Shown one piece after another: positions 56,638 to 64,000 of a stretch of 64,000 nucleotides of DNA. A program made the translations under genes and the position numbers. The DNA comes from Tropicimonas sp. IMCC34043 (lineage in GTDB: Bacteria > Pseudomonadota > Alphaproteobacteria > Rhodobacterales > Rhodobacteraceae): positions 61,216 through 125,215 of the forward strand of contig NZ_QMEK01000009.1 in NCBI RefSeq assembly GCF_003390845.1, written 5' to 3'. The stretch's first letter is position 1, and each line of letters starts with the position of its first letter. Below the pieces are notes generated by a model that saw only the letters and a program-made list of their open reading frames with translations, had not been told where the DNA came from and did no database searches.

Positions 56638-57681
56638 ATGCGAACAAGGACCCTCGGCAGCTCGCAGATCGTGGTCAGCGAATTCTGTCTTGGCACCATG
56701 ACCTTCGGTACCCAGACCCCCGAGGATGATGCCCACCGGCAGCTTTCGAAGGCACTGGATGGTGGCATCAATTTCGTCGACACAGCCGAGATGTATCCGG
56801 TCAACCCGGTGCGGGCCGAAACCGTGGGCCTGACCGAAACCATTATCGGGCGCTGGATCGCGGCCTCGGGGCGGCGCGACGAGATGGTGCTGGCGACCAA
56901 GATCGCGGGGCCAAGCGAAGCTGTGCGTCCGGGCCGCGGGATCGACGGCGAGACCCTGGTCGAGGCCGTCGAAGCCTCGCTCAAGCGGTTGCAGACCGGC
57001 TGGATCGACCTGTTTCAGCTGCATTGGCCGAACCGCGGATCCTATCACTTCCGCCAGAACTGGGCGTTCGATCCGTCTGGCCGCGACCCGGCCGCGATCG
57101 AGACCAACATGGTCGAAGTGCTGGAGGCGATGGACGAACTGACCCGCGCCGGCAAGGTGCGTGCCTTCGGGTTGTCGAACGAAACCGCCTGGGGCACCGC
57201 GCAATGGCTCAAGCTGGCGGCCGAGACCGGGACGCCGCGGATGGTGTCGATCCAGAACGAATATTCGCTGATGTGCCGGCTGTTCGACACCGATCTGGCC
57301 GAACTGGCGCTGGCCGAGCAGGTGGGGCTTATGGCCTATTCGCCGCTGGCGACCGGGCTCTTGAGCGGCAAGTACCGCAACGGTGCCGTTCCCGAGGGCA
57401 GCCGGATGGCGGTGGGCAGCCATAATCTTGGCGGGCGGGCAAGCGACCGGGCGATGGCGGCGGTCGAGGCCTATGCCGCGGTTGCCGAGGCCCATGGGCT
57501 CGATATCGTCCATATGGCACTGGCGTTCTGTGCCGCGCGGCCCTTCATGGGCTCGGTCATTGTCGGTGCGACGACCGAGGCGCAGCTTGACCATATCCTG
57601 GCGGGACAGGGCCAGAGCCTTGACGAGGCGGTGATGGCCGATCTGAACGCCGTCCACCGCGCCCATCCCATGCCCTACTGA
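56638..57681 (+). CDS. Aldo/keto reductase (Tas/YdjG-like)
   Basis: 347 residues. The TIM-barrel active site residues are visible: Asp and Tyr in NFVDTAEMYPV, Lys in LATKIAG, and His in FQLHWPN. The NADPH-binding SPLATGLLSGKY and VIVGATTEAQL segments are typical of the Tas subgroup. The substrate is unknown. The ATG has GGAGAG upstream. An EamA exporter gene follows after 16 nt, so the two may be co-expressed. Confidence 0.93.
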   Translation: MRTRTLGSSQIVVSEFCLGTMTFGTQTPEDDAHRQLSKALDGGINFVDTAEMYPVNPVRAETVGLTETIIGRWIAASGRRDEMVLATKIAGPSEAVRPGRGIDGETLVEAVEASLKRLQTGWIDLFQLHWPNRGSYHFRQNWAFDPSGRDPAAIETNMVEVLEAMDELTRAGKVRAFGLSNETAWGTAQWLKLAAETGTPRMVSIQNEYSLMCRLFDTDLAELALAEQVGLMAYSPLATGLLSGKYRNGAVPEGSRMAVGSHNLGGRASDRAMAAVEAYAAVAEAHGLDIVHMALAFCAARPFMGSVIVGATTEAQLDHILAGQGQSLDEAVMADLNAVHRAHPMPY

Positions 57682-57697
57682 GCCGGACAGGCGGTCG

Positions 57698-58612
57698 ATG
57701 GAACCCTGGATCGCGGCAACCCTGGCGGCGGCGCTGTTTCAGACCGTCCGATTTGCGCTGCAGAAACGGCTGAGCCTGGCCGGGCTGTCGTCTGTCGGAG
57801 CGACCTGGGCGCGGTTCCTGTGGGCCGCGCCCATGTTGAGCCTCGCCTTCGGGCTTGGCGTCACTGCGACCGGCGTGGCCTTGCCGGTGCCGACGGGAAC
57901 CTTCTGGGCATGGGCGCTGACCGGCGGGCTGGCGCAGATACTTGCGACCGTCTGCGTTGTGGCACTGTTCCAGCGCCGCAACTTTGCCGTCGGCATCACC
58001 TTCAAGAAGTCCGAGGTGTTGCAGACCGTGCTCGTCGGCTGGCTGCTGCTGGGCGAAGGGGTCACGCCCGCGGGTTTTGCCGCGGTGCTTCTGGGGCTGG
58101 CGGCGCTGCTGGTGCTGTCCGACCCCGGCCGCGATGCCGCGGGCGGGCGACGGGGGGTCTGGGCGGCGCTGATGTCACCGGCCGTGGGGCTCGGGCTGAC
58201 CAGCGGCGCGTTCTTCGCGCTTGCGGGTGTCGGCTATCGCGGCGCGACGCTCAGCCTTGGCGATGGGCCGGTGGCGATGCGGGCGGGGCTGGCGCTGGTT
58301 CTGGTGACCTGGGTGCAGACCTTCGCCATGCTGGTGTGGTTTCTGGCCCGCGACCGGGCGCAGATCGGCAAGGTGCTGGCAGCCTGGAGGCCGGGGCTGG
58401 CGGTCGGGCTTGCTGGCCTTGCCGGCAGTTTCTGCTGGTTCGTGGCCTTCGCGCTGCAAACCGCCGCCTATGTCTATGCGCTGGGGCAAGTCGAACTGCT
58501 GTTCAGTGTCGTCGGCGGGGCGCTGATCTTTCACGAACGGCTCAGTCGGCGCGAGTCGGCCGGCATCGCGCTGTTGATGGCGAGCCTCGTGGTGCTGGTG
58601 CTGGTCACCTGA
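57698..58612 (+). CDS. EamA/DMT-superfamily transporter
   Basis: 304 residues with ten membrane spans formed by two EamA repeats. The conserved EVLQTVLVGWLLLGEGVTPAGF at the end of repeat 1 (about 108-129, by position) and VELLFSVVGGALIFHERLSRRE in repeat 2 are diagnostic. The substrate is unknown; amino-acid or drug export is common for the family. It shares a transcription unit with the aldo/keto reductase. Confidence 0.92.
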   Translation: MEPWIAATLAAALFQTVRFALQKRLSLAGLSSVGATWARFLWAAPMLSLAFGLGVTATGVALPVPTGTFWAWALTGGLAQILATVCVVALFQRRNFAVGITFKKSEVLQTVLVGWLLLGEGVTPAGFAAVLLGLAALLVLSDPGRDAAGGRRGVWAALMSPAVGLGLTSGAFFALAGVGYRGATLSLGDGPVAMRAGLALVLVTWVQTFAMLVWFLARDRAQIGKVLAAWRPGLAVGLAGLAGSFCWFVAFALQTAAYVYALGQVELLFSVVGGALIFHERLSRRESAGIALLMASLVVLVLVT

Positions 58613-58655
58613 GCATCCATCGCGCACCCGTCGCGCCCTTGGCATGCCGGATCGG

Positions 58656-59507
58656 CTAGCCGGAGTTGCCGGCCAGCCCGGCGATGCGCCGGTGGGCCAT
58701 CAGGGGGCCGGTGTCGGTGGCGGCAATGCGGGCCATCGCCGGGGCAATCGGTTCCTCGGCCACCGCCATGTGATGGGCGTTGGCATGGATCATGGTGCCG
58801 GGGCCACTGGCCATTGCCACATGCCCGCGCCAGAAGAACAGATCGCCCGCCTGCGGCGCGCTGCCAGCCGCAAGCGCGGTGCCGAGCGTTTCGCATTGCT
58901 GATCGCTGTCGCCGGGGCAGGGGAGGCCGCAGGCGACAAGTGCGGCCTGAACCAGTCCCGAACAATCGATGCCGGCGCGCGAGTTTCCGCCCCAAAGATA
59001 GGGTGTGCCAAGAAACAGACGCGCCACTGCGACCGGGTCGGACAGCGGGTCGCCGAGCGGCGCGATGTGGCGGGCGGGGACAAAACCGCCTTCGGCCAGT
59101 TCGGCGAAAGCGCCTTCGATACCGAGCACGGAAACTTCCGATCCGAAAGAGAGCCAGCCGATTTCGCGCCGCTTGATGTCGGGGGCGGGATAACGATGTG
59201 TGGCCGGTGCGATGACCCTGTGGCTTGCGTCGCGGTCGGCGCCAAGCGAGGTGGCATCGAGGTATCCGACATAACCGTCGCGTTCCGCCTGCAGGAAAGA
59301 AAACCCGTCCCGAACCTCGAACACCCGCAGGCGCTGGCCAAAGACGAGCTGGCGATCGCGCGCGCCGTCCGGAGCGTCAAGCAGGTCGGCGACCGGCACG
59401 GCGAGCCGGTGCCAGTCGCCAGCGACAAAGCGGCGGTCGGCGAGGTGCCCGCGCAGTTCCAGCGCGGCGACGCGGTCATTTGCGGGGGTTGTCCGGCGGT
59501 CGCTCAC
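58656..59507 (-). CDS. NlpC/P60 (C40) cysteine peptidase
   Basis: 283 residues. Two N-terminal SH3b-like units (about 30-150) lead to the catalytic domain with Cys182 in RAGIDCSGLVQ, His229 in FWRGHVAM and His241 in MIHANAHH. The layout matches YkfC-like gamma-D-Glu-diamino acid endopeptidases, which recycle peptidoglycan peptides. No signal peptide is visible, so it is probably cytoplasmic. It starts with GTG overlapping the aminopeptidase stop by 4 nt. Confidence 0.92.
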   Translation of the reverse strand: MSDRRTTPANDRVAALELRGHLADRRFVAGDWHRLAVPVADLLDAPDGARDRQLVFGQRLRVFEVRDGFSFLQAERDGYVGYLDATSLGADRDASHRVIAPATHRYPAPDIKRREIGWLSFGSEVSVLGIEGAFAELAEGGFVPARHIAPLGDPLSDPVAVARLFLGTPYLWGGNSRAGIDCSGLVQAALVACGLPCPGDSDQQCETLGTALAAGSAPQAGDLFFWRGHVAMASGPGTMIHANAHHMAVAEEPIAPAMARIAATDTGPLMAHRRIAGLAGNSG

Positions 59508-60877
59508 AGCTTCAATGCCTCGGGCAGCGCCTCGATCAGGGCGCGGGCGGCCTGACCGACGCCGCCCTTGGGCCGGGCCGGGGCCGCGACGGGCTGCCAG
59601 CCATAGATGTCGAAATGTGCATAGGATCCGGCCCCCGTCGCAAAGCGGCGCAGGAACAATGCGGCGGTGATAGACCCTGCCATCCCGCCCGACGGCGCAT
59701 TGTCGAGATCGGCAATTCCGGGTTCGATCATCGATTCATAGGGGGTGTGGAACGGCATCCGCCAGACCGGGTCGGCGACTGTCGCGCCGGCAGACTGGAC
59801 GGCTGCGGCAAGGGTGTCGTCGTCGGCAAAGAAGGGGGCGATATCGGGGCCGACAGCGACGCGGGCTGCGCCGGTCAGCGTCGCCATCGAGATCATCAGA
59901 TCGGGGGCGGCCTCGGCGCCGAACGCCAGCGCATCGGCCAGCACCAGCCGGCCCTCTGCATCGGTATTGTTGATCTCGACCGTCAATCCCTTGCGCGAAA
60001 GCAGCACGTCCTGCGGCCGGAAGGCATTGCCCGAAACGCTGTTCTCGACCGCCGGGATCAGCACCCGCAGGCGCAGCGGCAGGCCAAGCGCCATGATCGA
60101 CTGCGCGAGCCCGAGCACGGTTGCCGCTCCTCCCATGTCCTTCTTCATCAGGCCCATGGAACTGCCGGGCTTGAGGTTCAGCCCGCCGGTGTCAAAGCAG
60201 ACACCCTTGCCGACCAGCGTCAGCGACGGCCCCGAACTGCCCCAGGACAGATCGATCAGCCGCGGCGCGCGGGGCGAGGCGCGTCCGACCGCGTGGATCA
60301 GCGGACAATTCGCCGCCAGCAGGTCTTCGCCCGTGGTGACGGAGATACGGGCGCCCGCTGCCTCGGCCACGGCGCCCGCGGCGGCTTCAAGCTCGGCCGG
60401 GCCGAGGTCGTTGGCGGGGGTGTTGATCAGATCGCGGGTCAGCGCCTCGCCCCGGGCGAGGGTGAGAAGGCGCGCGGCATCGACGCCCTCGGGCGCGACC
60501 AGCCGGGCCTTGGCGCCATTGGCCGGACGATAACGGTCGAAACCATAGCCCGCGAGCAGCCAGCCGAGAGCCTCGACCGACAGATCCGCCTCGGCCGGAA
60601 CGCCGGCGAGACGATAGTTCCCGGCCGGCAACCGGGCCGCGGCGGCGGCAAGGTGGAACCGCCCGCGCTGCCTCGAGGCGGCAGAGCCAAAGCCTGCCAC
60701 CGCAATCGCACCCTCGCCCACCGGGCAGAGCGCCGCCTCGCCGATATCGCCGGAAAAGCCGATCCGCGTCAGCCAGGCCATCGCCTCGGCAGGCAGGTCC
60801 CATGCCTCGCGATCGTCCTGGGACAGAATATAGAGCGATATCGACGGCTGGTCGGGTTCGGCGAAGGCGAGTGTCAT
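59504..60877 (-). CDS. Leucyl aminopeptidase family (M17)
   Basis: 457 residues. The C-terminal catalytic half has GKGVCFDTGGLNLKP (223-237), the two-metal motif NTDAEGRL (304-311) and the following DALAFG. M17 enzymes are cytoplasmic hexamers that trim N-terminal residues from peptides. The ATG at 60877 has GAGGGG upstream; eight further codons are open upstream. With the adjacent NlpC/P60 peptidase it suggests degradation of cell-wall peptides. Confidence 0.94.
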   Translation of the reverse strand: MTLAFAEPDQPSISLYILSQDDREAWDLPAEAMAWLTRIGFSGDIGEAALCPVGEGAIAVAGFGSAASRQRGRFHLAAAAARLPAGNYRLAGVPAEADLSVEALGWLLAGYGFDRYRPANGAKARLVAPEGVDAARLLTLARGEALTRDLINTPANDLGPAELEAAAGAVAEAAGARISVTTGEDLLAANCPLIHAVGRASPRAPRLIDLSWGSSGPSLTLVGKGVCFDTGGLNLKPGSSMGLMKKDMGGAATVLGLAQSIMALGLPLRLRVLIPAVENSVSGNAFRPQDVLLSRKGLTVEINNTDAEGRLVLADALAFGAEAAPDLMISMATLTGAARVAVGPDIAPFFADDDTLAAAVQSAGATVADPVWRMPFHTPYESMIEPGIADLDNAPSGGMAGSITAALFLRRFATGAGSYAHFDIYGWQPVAAPARPKGGVGQAARALIEALPEALKL

Positions 60878-60939
60878 GCGGGGCCCCTCTGGTTTGGTCA
60901 CCGGACCCTAGCGCCTCGGGTGGCACCCGCAAGGGCGGA

Positions 60940-61314
60940 TCAGACCCGCCGGTCGGCCTGATTCCACAACTCGGCGAAGGAGTGATCGCCGATCCGTTCG
61001 AGCCGAGACAGCGTTGCGGCCAGCGCCACCGTATCGCCGCATTCGGCGTTCCAGGCGACGTCGCAGGCGACCCGCGCCAGCAGCCCGAGGCCGATCGGGC
61101 GGGCGATTGCCGCCATCCGCCGCGCGGTCCCGGCAAGCTGCAGCCAGTGACCGGCCCGGTGCAGCGCCGACAGATCGCACAGCCGCCGCGCCAGATCGTC
61201 GAGCGCCTTGTAGAGAACGTTTTCCGCCTCGCGGGCGCCGAGCTGTGTCACCAGCAGGTCGAGATTGTCGGAATCGAGCCGGAGTTGTTCGTCCGGGAAG
61301 TGAATCGCGCGCAT
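60940..61314 (-). CDS. Conserved-looking hypothetical helical protein
   Basis: 124 residues, almost wholly helical, with no signal peptide or membrane span. It starts MRAIHFPDEQLRLDSDNLDLL and has a central ALDDLARRLCDLSALHRAGHW-like segment given by position (about 38-58). The length and helix spacing resemble a small four-helix bundle such as an HPt domain, but the expected HxxKG phosphorylation motif is not seen. I cannot assign a function. It lies 62 nt upstream of the aminopeptidase gene on the same strand. Confidence 0.65.
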   Translation of the reverse strand: MRAIHFPDEQLRLDSDNLDLLVTQLGAREAENVLYKALDDLARRLCDLSALHRAGHWLQLAGTARRMAAIARPIGLGLLARVACDVAWNAECGDTVALAATLSRLERIGDHSFAELWNQADRRV

Positions 61315-61475
61315 CGCTCAGTTGCCCCTCGTCCAAAAACTGTGCGCCTTGGTTGTGGCGCAATCATCGGAACGCTTGTTGAACAAAGGGTTAGGGCCGG
61401 CCGACAGTTTCCGCTCGAATTTCGGAGAATTCCAGCCTATCCCCGGGGGGGCGACGCGACACACGGGGTGCAACG

Positions 61476-62156
61476 ATGAGCGAGGATCCGAAGCTGCCAG
61501 TGAATGCCGTGCAATCCCGGCCGTTGCCTCCCTATCTGGCGACGCGCTATCACGGCTGGCGGGCAACGACCTATAGCGAAAACAGGATCTGGTATCGGAA
61601 ACTGGCCGAAGAAGGACAGAATCCGCGGATCATGGCGATTGCCTGCTGCGACAGCCGGGTTGATGTGAACGCAGTGTTCAGCGCCGATACCGGCGACATC
61701 TTCCTGCACCGCAACATCGCCAATGTGGTCCCGCCCTATCTGCCCGACGGCGATCCGCACGGCACGTCGGCTGCGGTCGAATATGCGGTTTCGGTGCTGC
61801 GCGTGGCCCATGTGATCGTGGTCGGCCATTCCGACTGCGGCGGGATCCAGGGCTGTCACAAGATGTGCTCGGGACATGCGCCCGAACTGGAGGACAAGGG
61901 CAGCTTTGTCGGCCGCTGGCTCGAGATCCTGCGCCCGGCCTTTGACCGCGTCTCCCGGCTCGAAACCGAAAAGGAGCAGATCCGGGCGATGGAAAAGGAA
62001 ACCGTGGTGATCGCGCTCGAGAACCTCTGGCAATTCCCCTTCGTGCGCGAGGCGGTCGAGGCCGAGCGGCTGTCGCTGCACGGCATCTGGTTCGATATCG
62101 GCGCGGGCAAGCTCGAACACTATCTGCCGGATCTGGGCGGCTTCATCGAAATCTGA
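61476..62156 (+). CDS. Beta-class carbonic anhydrase
   Basis: 226 residues. Zinc ligands are Cys58 in CCDSRVD and His118 and Cys121 in GHSDCGG; Asp59 and Arg61 form the catalytic dyad. The enzyme interconverts CO2 and bicarbonate in the cytoplasm. GGGGTG lies upstream of the ATG. It stands alone and is convergent with asd. Confidence 0.95.
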   Translation: MSEDPKLPVNAVQSRPLPPYLATRYHGWRATTYSENRIWYRKLAEEGQNPRIMAIACCDSRVDVNAVFSADTGDIFLHRNIANVVPPYLPDGDPHGTSAAVEYAVSVLRVAHVIVVGHSDCGGIQGCHKMCSGHAPELEDKGSFVGRWLEILRPAFDRVSRLETEKEQIRAMEKETVVIALENLWQFPFVREAVEAERLSLHGIWFDIGAGKLEHYLPDLGGFIEI

Positions 62157-62269
62157 CGAAAGATGGCTGGGCTTTCCCGCCCCCGGTCCGGCGTGGCGGG
62201 GCCACTTGGCCGGCGTTGGGCGTGGCGCGGCGGCTTTCGCCGCCGCGCGGGGGAACCTGAAACGCGGGC

Positions 62270-63292
62270 TCAGCCCTTCTTGAGGACCCGGTTGCCCAGC
62301 AGCTCGGCGATCTGCACCGCATTCAGTGCCGCGCCCTTGCGCAGGTTGTCCGAGACGCACCAGAGGTTCAGCCCGTTGTCGATCGTCGAATCCTGGCGGA
62401 TCCGGCTGATGTAGGTCGCATAATCGCCGACGCATTCGACCGGGGTGATGTAGCCGCCGTCCTCGCGCTTGTCGATCACCATGACGCCGGGCGCTTCGCG
62501 CAGGATATCGCGTGCTTCATGCTCGTCGAGGAAATCCTCGAACTCGATGTTGATCGCCTCGGAATGGCCGACAAAGACCGGCACCCGAACGCAGGTCGCG
62601 GTGACCTTGATGTTGGCATCGACGATCTTCTTGGTCTCGGCGACCATCTTCCATTCTTCCTTGGTCGATCCATCGTCGAGGAAGACATCGATGTGCGGGA
62701 TCACGTTGAAGGCGATCTGCTTGGTGAACTTCGACGGCGCGACCTCCTGGCCCGGCACATACATGCCCTTGGTCTGGTCCCAGAGCTCGTCGATGCCTTC
62801 CTTGCCGGCGCCCGAGACGGACTGGTAGGTCGAGACCACGACCCGTTTGATCCGTGCCCGGTCGTGCAGCGGCTTCAACGCCACCACCATCTGGGCGGTC
62901 GAACAATTCGGGTTGGCGATGATGTTGCGCTTGGAATAGCCCATGATCGCCTCGGGGTTCACCTCGGGGACGATCAGCGGAATCAGCGGGTCGTAGCGAT
63001 AGAGCGACGAGTTGTCGATCACCACGCAGCCCGTGGCCGCCGCCTTGGGCGCGTAGATCTTGGTTGCGTCCGAGCCGACCGCAAACAGCGCAATGTCCCA
63101 GCCGGTAAAGTCGAAGGTGTCGAGGTCCTTGGTCTTGAGGGTTGCGTCACCGAAGCCGACTTCGGTGCCGAGCGACTTGCGGCTGGCAAGCGCGACAATT
63201 TCGTCAACCGGGAACTGGCGTTCGGCCAGAATGTTCAGCATCTCGCGGCCCACATTGCCCGTGGCGCCAACGACGACGACCCGATACCCCAT
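62270..63292 (-). CDS. asd: Aspartate-semialdehyde dehydrogenase
   Basis: 340 residues. The NADP loop GATGNVG is at 9-15, the catalytic Cys130 in NPNCSTAQ and the His in GHSEAIN. It makes aspartate semialdehyde for lysine, threonine, methionine and diaminopimelate synthesis. The ATG at 63292 has GGAGG 7 nt upstream, which decides against the longer open frame. Confidence 0.97.
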   Translation of the reverse strand: MGYRVVVVGATGNVGREMLNILAERQFPVDEIVALASRKSLGTEVGFGDATLKTKDLDTFDFTGWDIALFAVGSDATKIYAPKAAATGCVVIDNSSLYRYDPLIPLIVPEVNPEAIMGYSKRNIIANPNCSTAQMVVALKPLHDRARIKRVVVSTYQSVSGAGKEGIDELWDQTKGMYVPGQEVAPSKFTKQIAFNVIPHIDVFLDDGSTKEEWKMVAETKKIVDANIKVTATCVRVPVFVGHSEAINIEFEDFLDEHEARDILREAPGVMVIDKREDGGYITPVECVGDYATYISRIRQDSTIDNGLNLWCVSDNLRKGAALNAVQIAELLGNRVLKKG

Positions 63293-63967
63293 CAGAAGTC
63301 CTCCATTGAAAAGACCCGGCCTCATATCAGGCAAGCGTATGTCGGGGAAGCGCAAAGCGCCCGCGGCCAGGGAATGTCGCGTTCCCGTGTGCTGCATGGG
63401 CGGCATATGTCATGGGCAGGCACAAGAGGCGGCCCGTATGTCTCGGCCGGCCCACCCGGCCTTCCGCCAGTTGGGCGGAGCGCGACACATATAAGGGGGG
63501 CGCGGCCGGCGTCGACCGTCGGGGCTCACCCGGGATTCTCCGCGCCGCTCCCTGTCAGTGTCGCGAGTCGCCCGTCGTGGAGCATTCCACGCCCCGGGGA
63601 CGACGAGTCGGCCGATGCCGTCCACGCTCAATCGGCATTTTCGCGGGGACTCGCGGTGTGGCGGCGAAAAACGACTCTCTCGGCGGCTGTCATCGCAGCC
63701 GAATCCCCGCGATTCTGGCTGTCCGGATCGGCAATCCCCGCCGGAGTCCCTGCAGGCCGCTGCTCTATTTCAGTCATAAGCGCATGAAAATAAGTACTTT
63801 TTGTGAGATCATCGAAAAAACGTCATGTTTCTTCCAAAATCTGCTTGCGGCCACCAGCCACTATCCCTAAAAGCCCCTTCACCGGCGGCGCTGAGGGCGC
63901 TGACGGGACGCGGAACGGGGTTGGCGGGAACGCTGACTGAGGGAAGCGGGACGACATCGAGAGGATT
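63293..63967. other. Long region without a confident gene, with an AT-rich patch
   Basis: About 675 bases. The frames are short or GC-driven. Positions 63776-63848 are clearly AT-rich compared with the rest of the window (ATGAAAATAAGTACTTTTTGT and nearby AAAAAA), as expected for a promoter or a strong regulatory region of a gene further right. Confidence 0.5.
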
Positions 63968-64000
63968 ATGAGGCTGGCGCGCCTGATAGGAATTGGGCGC
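63968..64000 (+). CDS. Possible start of a gene cut by the right edge
   Basis: ATG at 63968 follows GAGAGGATT, a plausible ribosome site, and the frame runs open for 11 codons (MRLARLIGIGR) to the edge. An AT-rich, promoter-like patch lies about 120-190 bases upstream. Eleven residues are too few to recognise a family, so this stays tentative. Confidence 0.35.
   Translation, partial: MRLARLIGIGR

Noticed and set aside
63784..63870. A 28-residue open frame (starting MKISTFCEIIEK) in the AT-rich patch
   Set aside because: No ribosome site precedes the ATG and it has no family. It could be a leader peptide, but nothing else supports this.

Overview
This window is an ordinary, gene-dense stretch of a GC-rich alphaproteobacterial chromosome, most likely from the order Rhodobacterales (Rhodobacteraceae). 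That placement rests on gene content and on pairings I recognise from the group: epimerase with a DUF1467 protein, hsp20 with DUF1150, trxB divergent from an Lrp regulator, a fused Sat-CysC protein, coaBC-dut-moeB, and GlnD-MurJ. The genus cannot be fixed from the sequence. I found no rRNA, tRNA, CRISPR array, insertion sequence, prophage or integrase. About 60 protein genes are called. Two touch a window edge.

Left part (1-21 kb): a truncated response regulator; methylmalonyl-CoA epimerase and a DUF1467 membrane protein; a CysZ/EI24-like membrane protein with a nitroreductase; DUF167; purE-purK; a small heat-shock protein with DUF1150 behind a sigma-32-like promoter; sat-cysC; trxB facing an Lrp-type regulator; a TauE/TIGR02186 pair; a complete BMP-type (nucleoside-like) ABC importer; nfu-tsaB-rimI behind a palindrome that matches the Irr/ICE iron-control box; a universal stress protein; and trpS.

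Middle (20-43 kb): a rhomboid-fold protein that has lost both catalytic residues; murJ-glnD and a lipoprotein resembling penicillin-binding-protein activators; rsmI-yraN-gshB; a ComM-like ATPase; a glutathione transferase with a Cys-rich tail; cobU with a histidine phosphatase; a ChaN-like protein; coaBC-dut-moeB, with MoeB membrane anchored; a MATE exporter; an amino-acid ABC receptor and permease without an ATPase; an M3 peptidase; and a CDF metal exporter.

Right part (43-64 kb): a two-component system next to a YfdX-family periplasmic protein, then a six-gene MoxR-DUF58-DUF4381-VWA-VWA/TPR-BatD operon that looks like one envelope-associated machine. After these come a TrkA/Kv-like channel with a zinc ribbon, an SH3-domain protein, a GyaR-type dehydrogenase with an unusual Gln at the catalytic His position, an aldo/keto reductase with an EamA exporter, an M17 aminopeptidase with an NlpC/P60 peptidase, a beta-carbonic anhydrase and asd.

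The items most worth follow-up are the Irr-box candidate before nfu, the pseudo-rhomboid, the His-to-Gln change in the dehydrogenase, the GST fusion, the 21-bp-phased repeats before lrp, and the two-component/YfdX/MoxR-VWA block. No clearly unprecedented multi-gene system was found.
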